A DNA stretch of 64,000 nucleotides from CAZIPN01 sp964541225. Its GTDB lineage: Bacteria; Actinomycetota; Coriobacteriia; Anaerosomatales; JAAXUF01. Each line of letters opens with the position of its first letter. Position 1 is the first letter of the stretch. The notes below the pieces were generated by a model. That model searched no databases. It had not been told where the DNA came from and saw only the letters and a program-made list of their open reading frames with translations. The stretch lies in NCBI GenBank assembly GCA_964541225.1, contig CAZIPN010000007.1:1-64000 (forward strand), in the 5' to 3' direction. The translations under genes and the position numbers were made by a program. Below, one piece after another: positions 17,525-25,835 of the stretch.

Positions 17525-20314
17525 ATGGCCTCTCCAAGCAGGCGTAACATCAGGACTCGCATCATCCCGATCGTGGTCGCGGTCCTCATCTTCATTGGAG
17601 CGCCGGTCGCGGTGTGGTTCGCGGGGGTGTGGATCGACTACCTGTGGTTTGCCGACGTGGGGCAAAGCGCGGTCTTCTTGACCCGCATAGGGTCCGAACT
17701 CGCGATTGGGGCCATCTTCGGAGTGGCCGCATTCGTGCTGCTCTATGTGAATATGCTGGTTGCTCGGCGCATGGCTCCGCGCGTGATGTCGGTGGGCCTG
17801 CCGAGCAGCATCCCCGAGCAATACGCGGTCGTGCTGGAACGGCTGCGAGGGGGGATGGGACCTGTGCTCGACCGGGTGATTCTGTGGGGGTCGGTCGTGC
17901 TCGCGTTCCTCAACGGGTTGAGCATGGCGGACCAATGGCAGACGTTTCGACTCGCGCTTGCCTCGGTACCGTTTGGCTACACGGATCCGCAGTATGGCAA
18001 GGATGTCGGGTTCTTCGTGTTCGATCTGCCGGCGCTTACCGTGATCGGAGAATGGGCGTTGGGGACGCTCGTGCTCGTGGCACTGCTCACGATTGCCGTG
18101 CATCTCCTGGACGGAGCCATTCAGCCCTGGGCACGCCTCAAAGGTTTCGCGCCGCATGTCAAAGCGCACCTCTCGGTGCTGGCCGCCCTCATCGTTGCGG
18201 TGCTGGGCTTCCAATACTGGCTCGACATCTACAAGCTGGACTACTCGCAGACCGGCCAGATCATAGGGGCCGGCTACACCGATGTTCACGCACAGATGCC
18301 CGCGTACTGGATCCTCATCGGCGTTTCAGTGCTCACGGTCATCACCCTGCTGCTCAACATTCGCTTCAAGGGCTGGAGGCTGCCGATTACGGCGGTCGGT
18401 GTGTGGGTCGGGGCGTCGATACTCCTCGGCGTGGCATGGCCAGCGCTCACGCAAGCGTTCATCGTGAACCCGAACGAGCAGGTAGTCGAGGCTCCCTACA
18501 TCAAGCGCAACATCGCGATGACGCGCACAGCGTTCGGGCTCAACGACGTGCAAGGCAAGAGCTTTCCCGCCGACGAGAGCCTTACGGCAACCGGTGCCCT
18601 TGCCGATCAGCAGACGCTCCAAAACGTTCGGCTGTGGGATCCGAATATCGTCGGCCAGTCGTACTCCCAGCTTCAGTCGATTCGGCCGTACTACGATTTC
18701 GCGGATGTCGATGTGGACCGCTACGTCATCAACGGTGTCCAGAAACAAGTGCTGGTCTCGGCACGTGAGATGAACTCCAGCGCTCTGGCGGCTCAGTCGC
18801 AGACGTGGGTGAACAAGCACCTCATCTACACCCACGGCTTCGGGCTGGTCATGAGCCCTGTGAACACCGCTGACTCACGCGGCTATCCGCAGTTTCTGAT
18901 CGGCAACATACCGCCGCAGACGAGCACCGACCTCAAGATCACGCAACCGCGCATCTACTTTGGCGAGACGACCAAAGACTACGTGATCGTCGACACCAAG
19001 TCCCAGGAGTTCGACTACCCTCTGGGCGAGCAGAATGCCTACAACACCTACAAGGGGACCGGCGGCATACCGATCGGGGGGCTCTTCCAGCGTCTCGCGT
19101 GGGCCGTCGACCTCGGCTCGACGGACCTGCTGCTATCGCCGTCGGTGCAGTCCAACAGCCGGGTTCTGATGCGCCGCGACTTGAAGACGCGCCTCGCGAC
19201 CCTCGCGCCGTTCTTGTCCTTCGAAAATGACGCGTATCCGATTCTTGTGAAGGGCCGAATCCTTTGGGTCGTCGATGCCTACACGACCTCGAATGCGTTC
19301 CCGTATTCGGAGGGCCTGCCGAATGACCCGTCGACCACGTACATGCGCAACTCGGTGAAGGTGACGGTAGACGCTTTCGACGGCACGACCACGTTCTACG
19401 CGTTCGACAAGACCGATCCGGTGCTTCAGGCGTGGCGCAAAGTCTTCCCGTCGCTTGTGGTCGACGGTGACAAGATTCCGCAGGAGGTGCGCGACCACTT
19501 CCGCTATCCGCAAGGCATCTTCGAAGCGCAGGCTGAGGTGTATCGCACCTACCACATGACCGACCCGCGCGTCTTCTACAACAAAGAGGACCAGTGGGAG
19601 ATTCCTGGTGAGCGCCAAGGCAAGAAGATGCAACCGTTCTACGTGCTCATGAAGTTGCCGGGCCAGAAGCAGGAGCACTTCTACCTCATGCAGCCATACA
19701 CGCCGAGAAACCGCGACAACATGATTGGGTGGGTGGCCGCCAACTCAGATCCTGAAGACTACGGCGCCCGCACGGTCTACCTGTTCCCGAAGGAGCGCGT
19801 GGTCTTGGGCCCGCTGCAAGTGAGCGCGCAGATCGAACAGGATTCGGTGATCTCGCCGCAACTCTCGCTGTGGCGTCAGGGCGGGAGTCAGGTTCTGCTC
19901 GGCAACATGCTCGTGCTGCCGATCCAGAACTCCATCGTCTACATCCAGCCGCTCTACCTCCAAGCGCAGGAAACGGCGATTCCGGAATTGACTCGCGTGA
20001 TCGTCGTGTACTCCGACAAGGTGGAGATGGAGAAGACGCTGCAAGACGCGCTGCTCAAGGTGTTCGGCGAACAGCCAACCTCGACAGCCGGTGGCGCTTC
20101 AGGCGCGGGCGCGAGCGCGAGCGGGGGTGGCTCGGCGGCTGCCACAGGCACGACGCTTTCGCCGTCGGCCGCAAACGATGCTGCGCTTGCCGAGCAACTG
20201 TACCAGCAGGCGCTTGCCGCGCAGAAGGCGGGAGACTGGGCGACGTACGGAGCGAAATTGGACGAGCTCGGCGCGGTGATCAAGCGCTTGTCGGCGGAGA
20301 GCACGAAGAAGTAG
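17525..20314 (+). CDS. UPF0182 family large membrane protein
   Basis: 930 residues from ATG 17525 (GAAGGAGA upstream); an earlier in-frame start at 17426 would overlap the HD-GYP gene and is rejected. About seven N-terminal transmembrane helices (within residues 15-330) are followed by a large extracytoplasmic domain with conserved UPF0182 segments: PYIKRNIAMTRTAFGL, NVRLWDPN, GFGLVMSPVN, PRIYFGE and YPILVKGRILWVVDAYT. The family is widespread in actinobacteria and cyanobacteria and its biochemical role is unknown. The C-terminus has a low-complexity Gly/Ala/Ser linker (about 850-880) and a final helical segment (LAEQLYQQALAAQKAGDW) like that in other UPF0182 proteins. Confidence 0.93.
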   Translation: MASPSRRNIRTRIIPIVVAVLIFIGAPVAVWFAGVWIDYLWFADVGQSAVFLTRIGSELAIGAIFGVAAFVLLYVNMLVARRMAPRVMSVGLPSSIPEQYAVVLERLRGGMGPVLDRVILWGSVVLAFLNGLSMADQWQTFRLALASVPFGYTDPQYGKDVGFFVFDLPALTVIGEWALGTLVLVALLTIAVHLLDGAIQPWARLKGFAPHVKAHLSVLAALIVAVLGFQYWLDIYKLDYSQTGQIIGAGYTDVHAQMPAYWILIGVSVLTVITLLLNIRFKGWRLPITAVGVWVGASILLGVAWPALTQAFIVNPNEQVVEAPYIKRNIAMTRTAFGLNDVQGKSFPADESLTATGALADQQTLQNVRLWDPNIVGQSYSQLQSIRPYYDFADVDVDRYVINGVQKQVLVSAREMNSSALAAQSQTWVNKHLIYTHGFGLVMSPVNTADSRGYPQFLIGNIPPQTSTDLKITQPRIYFGETTKDYVIVDTKSQEFDYPLGEQNAYNTYKGTGGIPIGGLFQRLAWAVDLGSTDLLLSPSVQSNSRVLMRRDLKTRLATLAPFLSFENDAYPILVKGRILWVVDAYTTSNAFPYSEGLPNDPSTTYMRNSVKVTVDAFDGTTTFYAFDKTDPVLQAWRKVFPSLVVDGDKIPQEVRDHFRYPQGIFEAQAEVYRTYHMTDPRVFYNKEDQWEIPGERQGKKMQPFYVLMKLPGQKQEHFYLMQPYTPRNRDNMIGWVAANSDPEDYGARTVYLFPKERVVLGPLQVSAQIEQDSVISPQLSLWRQGGSQVLLGNMLVLPIQNSIVYIQPLYLQAQETAIPELTRVIVVYSDKVEMEKTLQDALLKVFGEQPTSTAGGASGAGASASGGGSAAATGTTLSPSAANDAALAEQLYQQALAAQKAGDWATYGAKLDELGAVIKRLSAESTKK

Positions 20315-20481
20315 ACGATGGCCAAGACCTCGTGCCTCGATGGCGGCGCGGAGCGAACGGTCGCGTCGCATCGGTGGTGTGATCTCGACGGGGCCGGCTC
20401 CGTTCGCGGCTCCGTCGCAACGTGCGTTTGGGGTATCTTCAGGGGGATGCGAAGCCTGCAATTCTGTGGAGGGCTCACTTG

Positions 20482-20961
20482 ATGTCTGATGCAATCGGCA
20501 GCGAACCGGTCGTGCCGTCGGCCGAGCCGACGACAAGCTCGTCGCGCGCCTCAGCTGAGGCCGAAGGCGCGAGTGCGGAGCGCGATCCGAGAGGCGCGCA
20601 GCCTGACGACGCCGCAGCGAATCAGGATGCGGGCAACGCGCAGGGCGAGCCGAAGTCCGAGAGGCTCACCGATGCCCTTGCTGACTTGCTGCAGATGGCG
20701 GTGAACTACCTTCGGCAGGAAGCTGCCGGGCTCATGCGCGACAAAGTCGTGTTGCCGGGACAGAAGCTCGGCGCGATGGTCGCGTTTGCGCTGGCGGCCT
20801 CGTTCCTCTTCGCGTTAGGCGTCGCGTTCCTTGCGGTGGCACTGCTGCTTCTGCTCGCCAAGTACCTGACATGGCCGGGTGCTCTTGGTGCGATCGGAGG
20901 CGTCTTGGTTGTCGGCGCCGCGATCTTCACCTCTCTCAAAGTGAGGAGCACCCAGCGATGA
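20482..20961 (+). CDS. Putative holin-like / phage-holin-family membrane protein
   Basis: 159 residues from ATG 20482 with GGAGGG eight bases upstream. Residues 1-65 are a disordered acidic Ser/Ala/Glu/Asp tail. Residues ~70-100 form an amphipathic helix (LTDALADLLQMAVNYLRQEAAGLMRDK), followed by two transmembrane helices (LGAMVAFALAASFLFALGVAFLAVALLLLLAKY and GALGAIGGVLVVGAAIFTSL). The layout matches the actinobacterial holin-X / phage-holin family, usually cell-envelope proteins and not phage lysis proteins. It overlaps the next gene by ATGA. Confidence 0.7.
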   Translation: MSDAIGSEPVVPSAEPTTSSSRASAEAEGASAERDPRGAQPDDAAANQDAGNAQGEPKSERLTDALADLLQMAVNYLRQEAAGLMRDKVVLPGQKLGAMVAFALAASFLFALGVAFLAVALLLLLAKYLTWPGALGAIGGVLVVGAAIFTSLKVRSTQR

Positions 20962-21221
20962 CGAAGGATCCGGCCAAGGGACAGCCACTCTACGTTCCAC
21001 CCGAGGAACGAGTCACCATCGACGAACTCAAGCAGCGCGTCGGCCAGATCCAGGACTTGGCGCTCAGCCGCACCAAGCAGGTTGCCTACGAAGTCTACGA
21101 GCAGGACATCACGCGCGCGGCGCTCGTCGCCGTCGGAGCGGTGATCGTAGGCGCGTCGATCGCGTACCTTCTGGGATCTCGCGCGTGTCGGCGAGCTTTG
21201 ACTCCTGACGACGCCGAGTAG
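20958..21221 (+). CDS. Small membrane protein of unknown function
   Basis: 87 residues from ATG 20958, overlapping the previous stop (ATGA), so translation is coupled. The N-terminal ~50 residues are hydrophilic (PEERVTIDELKQRVGQIQDLALSRTKQ); one transmembrane helix follows (AALVAVGAVIVGASIAYLLG, about 57-76) and then a short basic tail. It resembles small DUF3618-type proteins found next to holin-X proteins, but I cannot assign a family with confidence. Probably a membrane partner of the preceding protein. Confidence 0.7.
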   Translation: MTKDPAKGQPLYVPPEERVTIDELKQRVGQIQDLALSRTKQVAYEVYEQDITRAALVAVGAVIVGASIAYLLGSRACRRALTPDDAE

Positions 21222-21224
21222 GGC

Positions 21225-21701
21225 GTGGGCGTGGCGGCGCTGCGCATCGAGAGCATCGAGGTGGGTCCCGAGCGCGTCGAAGCGCTCGTGCACGCCGCTC
21301 CGTCGCTAGAGCGAACGTCGGCGGTGCCTGGGGTTGCCGCACGCGCGCTCGAGCTGTTGCCCGGACTCGCGCGCCACACCTGCGAGAACGGCACCGCGCA
21401 CGGCATCGTCGCCGAACTCGCCAATACCGAGACCGCGCACCTTCTTGAGCACGTCGCGGTCGAGTGCATGGCGCTCGCTGGCTCGCCGAGAACCCTGCGC
21501 GCGGAAACGGTCTGGGACTTCGCGCGCGATGGTGCTCATGTCTACCGCATCCGCGCGGCCTACGATGTCGATCTTGTTGCCATCGGCGCGCTGCGCGCAG
21601 GGCTCGGGATCGTGGACTGGCTCATGGGCGAAGCTGCCGAGAAACCCGACGTCGAGTCCATCATCGCGATCCTGCGGGAAGCACGCGTGCAGTCGGACTG
21701 A
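21225..21701 (+). CDS. Stand-alone domain resembling the N-terminal domain of cyanophycin synthetase
   Basis: 158 residues, GTG start three bases after the previous stop (a GTG at 21231 is an alternative). HGIVAELANTETAHLLEHVAVECMALAG followed by RTLRAETVWDF and HVYRIRAAYD resembles the cyanophycin synthetase N-terminal domain, where the equivalent is GT..GH.LEHVALELQ.LAG followed by ...R....GVYxVVxEYE. No ATP-grasp or Mur-ligase domain is present here or nearby, so this protein cannot make cyanophycin alone. Function unknown. The family call rests on remembered motif similarity and needs a profile search. Confidence 0.6.
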   Translation: MGVAALRIESIEVGPERVEALVHAAPSLERTSAVPGVAARALELLPGLARHTCENGTAHGIVAELANTETAHLLEHVAVECMALAGSPRTLRAETVWDFARDGAHVYRIRAAYDVDLVAIGALRAGLGIVDWLMGEAAEKPDVESIIAILREARVQSD

Positions 21702-21839
21702 GCCTCGACCATCACGCCGACGTCCGCCGCACTCGCCGAGGGACGGTTCCCTGCGATTCTCGGCGGGAGTGTTTGACCAGCTAGGCGCGCCGCTGCTAGA
21801 GTTCTCGGCACACCTCGGCTTGCAGATGCGGGGGATGGA

Positions 21840-22066
21840 TAGCTCACCACGGACGTGAGGGAAGAGGGCGCGTTGTCGCCCGGCCACCCCTCCAATGTCT
21901 TCCGCCAGGGCCGCGCGAAAGCGCCAAGCCGGAAGCGGGTCGGCCCCGGACCGGTATCCCGGGAATGAGGTCTCGCGATGGCGGCACACCGGCCATTCGG
22001 CGAGACGAAGATTGGTGGTACCGCGAATGCCCCCTCGCCCAATCAGGCGGAGGGGGTGTTGTGTTT
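21840..22066 (+). promoter_or_regulatory. T-box riboswitch leader upstream of the aminotransferase-ddl operon
   Basis: The 3' half is diagnostic. TGGTACCGCG at 22016-22025 is the T-box sequence that pairs with the NCCA end of uncharged tRNA. Just upstream is a perfect stem-III-like hairpin, GTCTCGC (21970-21976) / GCGAGAC (22000-22006), with an inner ATGGC/GCCAT stem. A terminator hairpin follows (22029-22057), then a T-rich run. The 5' boundary is approximate; I could not fold a standard Stem I or read the specifier codon, so the sensed amino acid is unknown. Expected behaviour: read-through when the cognate tRNA is uncharged. The intrinsic terminator argues for transcriptional control, although many actinobacterial T-boxes act on translation. 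Confidence 0.8.
22029..22066 (+). terminator. T-box intrinsic terminator
   Basis: CCCCCTC (22030-22036) pairs with GAGGGGG (22050-22056) and GCC (22037-22039) with GGC (22046-22048), with one bulged G, then TGTTGTGTTTT. It overlaps the region that would form the antiterminator with the T-box sequence, as expected for transcription attenuation. Confidence 0.75.
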
Positions 22067-22083
22067 TCCGGTGAGGTGAAGAC

Positions 22084-23358
22084 ATGGGTACTGCCAGGAT
22101 CGTGTTCGATCGTTGGTCCGATCGTTATGCAGACTGCATAAGCAGCGTCCGATCGAGTGCGGTACGCGACCTGTTCGCGGCGGCGTCCCGGCCCGACATG
22201 ATCTCGCTTTCGGGCGGGATGCCAGCTGTCGGGCTCGTTCCGCTCGACCAAGTCGCGCAAGCCGCGCACGATGCCGTGCTGCACGAGGGCATCGCGGCGC
22301 TGCAGTACGGAGGCAGCGACGGCCGCGCTGAGACTCGCCAGCTCGTGACCGAGCTGATGGCCGAGATCGGCGTGCGCCTGCGCCCTGAAGACGTGCTGAT
22401 CACAGCCGGTGCTCAGCAGGCGCTGGACTTGCTCGCCAAGACGTTCGTGAACCCGGGCGACGTCATCATCACCGAGGGTCCGACCTACGTCGGCGCGCTC
22501 CAGGCGTTCTCGGCGTATGAGCCCGACATTCGCTGCATCCCGATGGACGACGACGGAATGCGCATGGACCTGCTCGAAGCTGAGCTCCGCAGCCTGGGCC
22601 CGCGCGGCGCGAAGTTCATCTACACGATCCCGAACTTCCAGAATCCGGCGGGTGTCACCATGTCGCCCGAGCGCCGGCGTCGGCTGCTCGAACTTGCGCG
22701 CGAGTACGACATCCCGGTCGTAGAAGACGACCCGTACGGACGCCTTCGCTTCGACGGCGGGCACATGAAGCCGCTGCGTTCGCTTGACGACGAGGTGATC
22801 TACCTCGGCACGTTCTCCAAGATCTTCGCGCCGGGACTTCGTCTGGGCTGGATCACCGCGCCCAAGCCGATTCTAGCCAAGGTACTCCTGGTCAAGCAGG
22901 CGGCCGATTTGTGCGGCTCGAACTTCGCGCAGGTCACAGCCGAGCGCTACTTCCAAGGCACGCGCTGGCGTCGCACACTAGCCGAACTCACGCGCACGTA
23001 CGCCCAGCGCCGAGACGCGATGCTGGCTGCGCTCGAGGAGCACTTCCCGCCGGAAGCGCGCTGGACGCGTCCCGACGGTGGCTTCTTCATCTGGGTCGAG
23101 CTGCCGGCCTATGTCGATTGCGCATCCATGCTCGCCGAGGCGGTCGAGCGGGGCGTCACGTACGCGCCGGGAGATGGCTTCTACCCCGACGGCGTGACGG
23201 GCAAGAACTGCATGCGACTGGCGTTCTGCTACGCTCAGCCCGACGCCATCGAAGAGGCGATCCGCCGACTCGCCGAGGTGATCGAAGATCGGCTTGAGCT
23301 CTACCGTGCGTTCATCGCGGCGGGCGCACTGCCGGCGCAACGAGAAGGGGCGGCATGA
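22084..23358 (+). CDS. PLP-dependent aminotransferase (class I/II, LysN/2-aminoadipate-type)
   Basis: 424 residues, ATG with GAGGTGAAG upstream. Fold type I aminotransferase: SLSGGMP (41-47), LQYGGSDG (73-80), ITAGAQQALDLLAKTF (106-121) for phosphate binding, TIPNFQNPAG (181-190), VVEDDPYG (212-219) with the PLP-ring Asp, and the Schiff-base Lys246 in GTFSKIFAPGLRLGW. It belongs to the stand-alone branch related to MocR regulators, which includes 2-aminoadipate, aromatic and branched-chain aminotransferases. The T-box leader shows it serves amino-acid supply. The next gene, ddl, overlaps by ATGA; that pairing would suit alanine metabolism, but this is inference. Confidence 0.92.
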   Translation: MGTARIVFDRWSDRYADCISSVRSSAVRDLFAAASRPDMISLSGGMPAVGLVPLDQVAQAAHDAVLHEGIAALQYGGSDGRAETRQLVTELMAEIGVRLRPEDVLITAGAQQALDLLAKTFVNPGDVIITEGPTYVGALQAFSAYEPDIRCIPMDDDGMRMDLLEAELRSLGPRGAKFIYTIPNFQNPAGVTMSPERRRRLLELAREYDIPVVEDDPYGRLRFDGGHMKPLRSLDDEVIYLGTFSKIFAPGLRLGWITAPKPILAKVLLVKQAADLCGSNFAQVTAERYFQGTRWRRTLAELTRTYAQRRDAMLAALEEHFPPEARWTRPDGGFFIWVELPAYVDCASMLAEAVERGVTYAPGDGFYPDGVTGKNCMRLAFCYAQPDAIEEAIRRLAEVIEDRLELYRAFIAAGALPAQREGAA

Positions 23359-24311
23359 GAGAGAAGATCGCGGTTCTCATGGGCGGGCGCTCGCTCGAGC
23401 GCGAGGTCTCGCTCGCGAGTGGACGCCGCGTGAGTGACGCGCTCCAAGCCGCCGGCTACTACGTGCTCGCGCTCGACGTGACTGCCGATCTTGTCGGCAC
23501 GCTGCGCTCGGAGCGCCCCGACGCCGCCTACATCGCGCTGCACGGCAAGTACGGCGAAGACGGCACGATCCAGGAGCTGCTCGAGTTTCTGGGCATTCCG
23601 TACACGGGGCCCGGCGTGGTGTCGTGTGCGCTGTCGTGGGACAAATCGGTGGCCAAGCATCTGTTCGCCGAGAAGAACATCCCGACGCCCGCGTGGGTGA
23701 CGCTCACGGCCGACGCTTTCAAGGAGATGGGCGCGGCCACCGCGCTGGATCAGATCTCCGGGTCAGTTGGCGGCTTCCCGGTTGCGGTCAAGCCGGCTCG
23801 GCAGGGCTCGGCGCTCGGATTCCAGCGGATTGACTCCGCTGAGGGCCTCGCTGATGCGTTGCTCTCGGCGCTTTCCTACGACACGAGCGCGATGGTCGAG
23901 CGCTGGATCGATGGGACCGAGCTGGCCGTGTCGGTGCTCGGCGAGGGTGAGGACGCGGTCGTGCTGCCACCCGTCGAGATCGTGCCGACCCGCGGGTTCT
24001 ACGACTTCTCGGCGAGAGTGACCCCTGGCGAGGCTGATTTCTTCGCGCCAGCGCGCATTTCGCCACAGGCAACGCGGGCGGTAAGTGACGTGGCGCGCAA
24101 CGTACACGCGGCCTTGGGCAGTCGAGATGTGAGTCGTGTCGACATGATGCTCGACGCCGAGGGGATGCCGTTCGTGCTGGAAAGCAACTCGTCGCCGGGC
24201 ATGACAGAAACATCGCTTCTGCCCATGGCCGCCGAGGCTGCCGACATGACCTTCCAAGATGTGGTATCAAGGGTGATAGAGGCCGCCATTGCTCGCGGGG
24301 AATCGGGGTAA
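23355..24311 (+). CDS. ddl: D-alanine--D-alanine ligase
   Basis: 318 residues, start overlapping the aminotransferase stop (ATGA). ATP-grasp ligase with typical Ddl segments: VLMGGRSLEREVSLASGR at residues 7-24, YIALHGKYGEDGTIQELLEFLGIPYTGPGV (about 58-87), DKSVAKHLF (about 96-104), PVAVKPARQGSALG (about 142-155), EVxPTRGFYDF-like substrate loop (EIVPTRGFYDFSARVTPG), SRVDMMLD and the C-terminal metal/phosphate loop LESNSSPGMTETSLLP. It makes the D-Ala-D-Ala dipeptide for peptidoglycan in the cytoplasm. A second Ddl-type ligase elsewhere in the genome cannot be excluded. Control by the upstream T-box is likely because the genes overlap. Confidence 0.93.
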   Translation: MREKIAVLMGGRSLEREVSLASGRRVSDALQAAGYYVLALDVTADLVGTLRSERPDAAYIALHGKYGEDGTIQELLEFLGIPYTGPGVVSCALSWDKSVAKHLFAEKNIPTPAWVTLTADAFKEMGAATALDQISGSVGGFPVAVKPARQGSALGFQRIDSAEGLADALLSALSYDTSAMVERWIDGTELAVSVLGEGEDAVVLPPVEIVPTRGFYDFSARVTPGEADFFAPARISPQATRAVSDVARNVHAALGSRDVSRVDMMLDAEGMPFVLESNSSPGMTETSLLPMAAEAADMTFQDVVSRVIEAAIARGESG

Positions 24312-24323
24312 GTAGCCAGTAGA

Positions 24324-24343
24324 GCCCGGCGTGCGCGCCGGGC
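24324..24343 (+). terminator. GC-rich hairpin after ddl
   Basis: GCCCGGCG / CGCCGGGC with a TGCG loop, 12 bases after the ddl stop. No U tract follows, so termination would be weak or Rho-assisted. Confidence 0.45.
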
Positions 24344-24388
24344 GCCATTGTCGAAATGGAATGCATCGATTCGCGGAGGTGCTTGAAG

Positions 24389-24937
24389 ATGTATGACAGG
24401 CGTGGGTACTCGGGATTCGGCACGTTTCTCCTGGGAGGTTTGTTCGGCGCAGTGCTCGCGCTGATTTTCGCGCCGCGAACTGGCAAGGAGACCCGAGAGA
24501 TGCTTGCGGAAAGAGCCAATGAGTATTGGGGTCAAGCGGGCGATCTCTACTCAACCGGTGTCGGCAAGGTGAATGAGACGATCGACACCGGTACGACGAC
24601 CGCAGGTGAGAAGAGCGAGCAGCTGCGCGCCAAGATCGACGAGGCTCGCACGCGGTTGCAGGATCAGGTCGCCAAGTCCGCACAAGCCGCCAAGGACAAA
24701 GTCGTCGACGCGACGCCAGTCGTCAAAGGCGCTGTGGACAAGGCCGCCGAGGGCACGAAGACGGGTGTCGATTTCGCCGCTGGCAAGGCAGCCGAGGGAC
24801 TCGACTTCGTCGCCAAGAAGGCGGCGACTGAGGCCGCTGAGGCTGCTGCGGAGCAGGTTGCCGAGGCCCCAGCTCCAGCTTCGGCAGCTCCAGCTGCTGC
24901 CGCCAAGGCATCCGCCGGCAAGGCCGCCAAGGAGTAG
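24389..24937 (+). CDS. YtxH domain-containing protein
   Basis: 182 residues from ATG 24389 (GGAGGT nine bases upstream). The N-terminus has the YtxH pattern: GFGTFLLGGLFGAVLALIFAPRTGKETREML, one transmembrane or glycine-zipper helix then a PxxGxxxR motif. The rest is a long Ala/Lys-rich helical tail of apolipoprotein/LEA-like character (KIDEARTRLQDQVAKSAQAAKDK), ending in low-complexity Ala/Pro. YtxH proteins are envelope or general-stress proteins of unknown activity. A likely Rho-independent terminator follows. Confidence 0.85.
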   Translation: MYDRRGYSGFGTFLLGGLFGAVLALIFAPRTGKETREMLAERANEYWGQAGDLYSTGVGKVNETIDTGTTTAGEKSEQLRAKIDEARTRLQDQVAKSAQAAKDKVVDATPVVKGAVDKAAEGTKTGVDFAAGKAAEGLDFVAKKAATEAAEAAAEQVAEAPAPASAAPAAAAKASAGKAAKE

Positions 24938-24966
24938 TCAGTCCGGCTGCACGTGGTACGCTCACG

Positions 24967-25000
24967 GCCGGCCCTCCCAAGGGGGCCGGTTTGCGTTTTC
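24967..25000 (+). terminator. Rho-independent terminator after the YtxH gene
   Basis: CCGGCCC...GGGGGCCGG hairpin with a short CTCCCAA-type loop, followed by TTTGCGTTTT. Confidence 0.75.
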
Positions 25001-25021
25001 CGCGAAAGAGGCACTTGTGCG

Positions 25022-25780
25022 ATGAAGCTCACGCTGCACGATCTCGACCGACTCCCCGTGATGGGCGAGAAGAAGCGCTCTGGCGTGCGCAATCATGTTG
25101 GCAAAGTCGTCGACGTGATCTTCCACCCCGAGAAGAACGTGGCCATCGGCTACGTGGTCGCTCGTCCCAACGTGCTGCTGCTCTTTCGCCGCAAGGATGT
25201 GATCCTGGCCTTCGATCGCGCCACAGTGCTCGCCGACAAGATCGTCGTCGACGGAGCGCAGGCGTGGGGTGGCTCGGCGGCCAGACGACTGGGTGTGAAC
25301 TGGGATACGGCGGTCATTTGGCGGGGTATGCCGGTGCGGACTGTTGGCGGCAAGGCGCTCGGCTACGTGCGGGATGCCGTGGTGGACGAGGATGACGGGC
25401 GGCTCAACGGCCTCGGTCTGACGAGTGGAGTCGCTGCCGATGTGGCAGTCGGCACTGTCGACATGCCGGCGCGACTCGTGAAGGGCTGGGACGGCTCGGC
25501 GATTCTTGTGGAAGAGGAAGTCCGGCAGATCGAGTCGGATGGCGGTGTGGCGACGGTGGCCGGTCGAACCGCGGCGGTCGCACAGGACCGCGCGGTCAAG
25601 GCATCGGCGGCGGCAGTCAAGGGCGCGAAGACCGCAGCCGCCTACACGAAGTCGGCCGCGAGGGTCGCCGCGAAGAGCGAGACGGGAAAGAAGGTTGGCG
25701 GCTTCTTGAAGTCGATGCGCGACCAGATCGTCGACGCGGCGGGCCCGCCCGATGACGACGAGGAAGAACGATCCCGGTGA
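25022..25780 (+). CDS. PRC-barrel domain-containing protein
   Basis: 252 residues from ATG 25022; the longer in-frame start at 24953 lies within the terminator and is rejected. Two PRC-barrel-like units are visible: residues ~5-85 (KRSGVRNHVGKVVDVIFHPEKNVAIGYVVARP) and ~95-170 (GMPVRTVGGKALGYVRDAVVDEDDGRLNGLGLTSG). An Ala/Lys-rich helical tail resembles that of the YtxH protein before it. PRC-barrels often bind RNA, proteins or photosynthetic reaction centres; in actinobacteria such proteins are uncharacterised. The MgtE-like protein at 31200-33059 also begins with a PRC-like domain. Confidence 0.8.
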   Translation: MKLTLHDLDRLPVMGEKKRSGVRNHVGKVVDVIFHPEKNVAIGYVVARPNVLLLFRRKDVILAFDRATVLADKIVVDGAQAWGGSAARRLGVNWDTAVIWRGMPVRTVGGKALGYVRDAVVDEDDGRLNGLGLTSGVAADVAVGTVDMPARLVKGWDGSAILVEEEVRQIESDGGVATVAGRTAAVAQDRAVKASAAAVKGAKTAAAYTKSAARVAAKSETGKKVGGFLKSMRDQIVDAAGPPDDDEEERSR

Positions 25781-25835
25781 GATGGCGCAGGTCGTACGCT
25801 TGGCCTGCGCACTTCTGCGAGAAGATTGACGGAGT

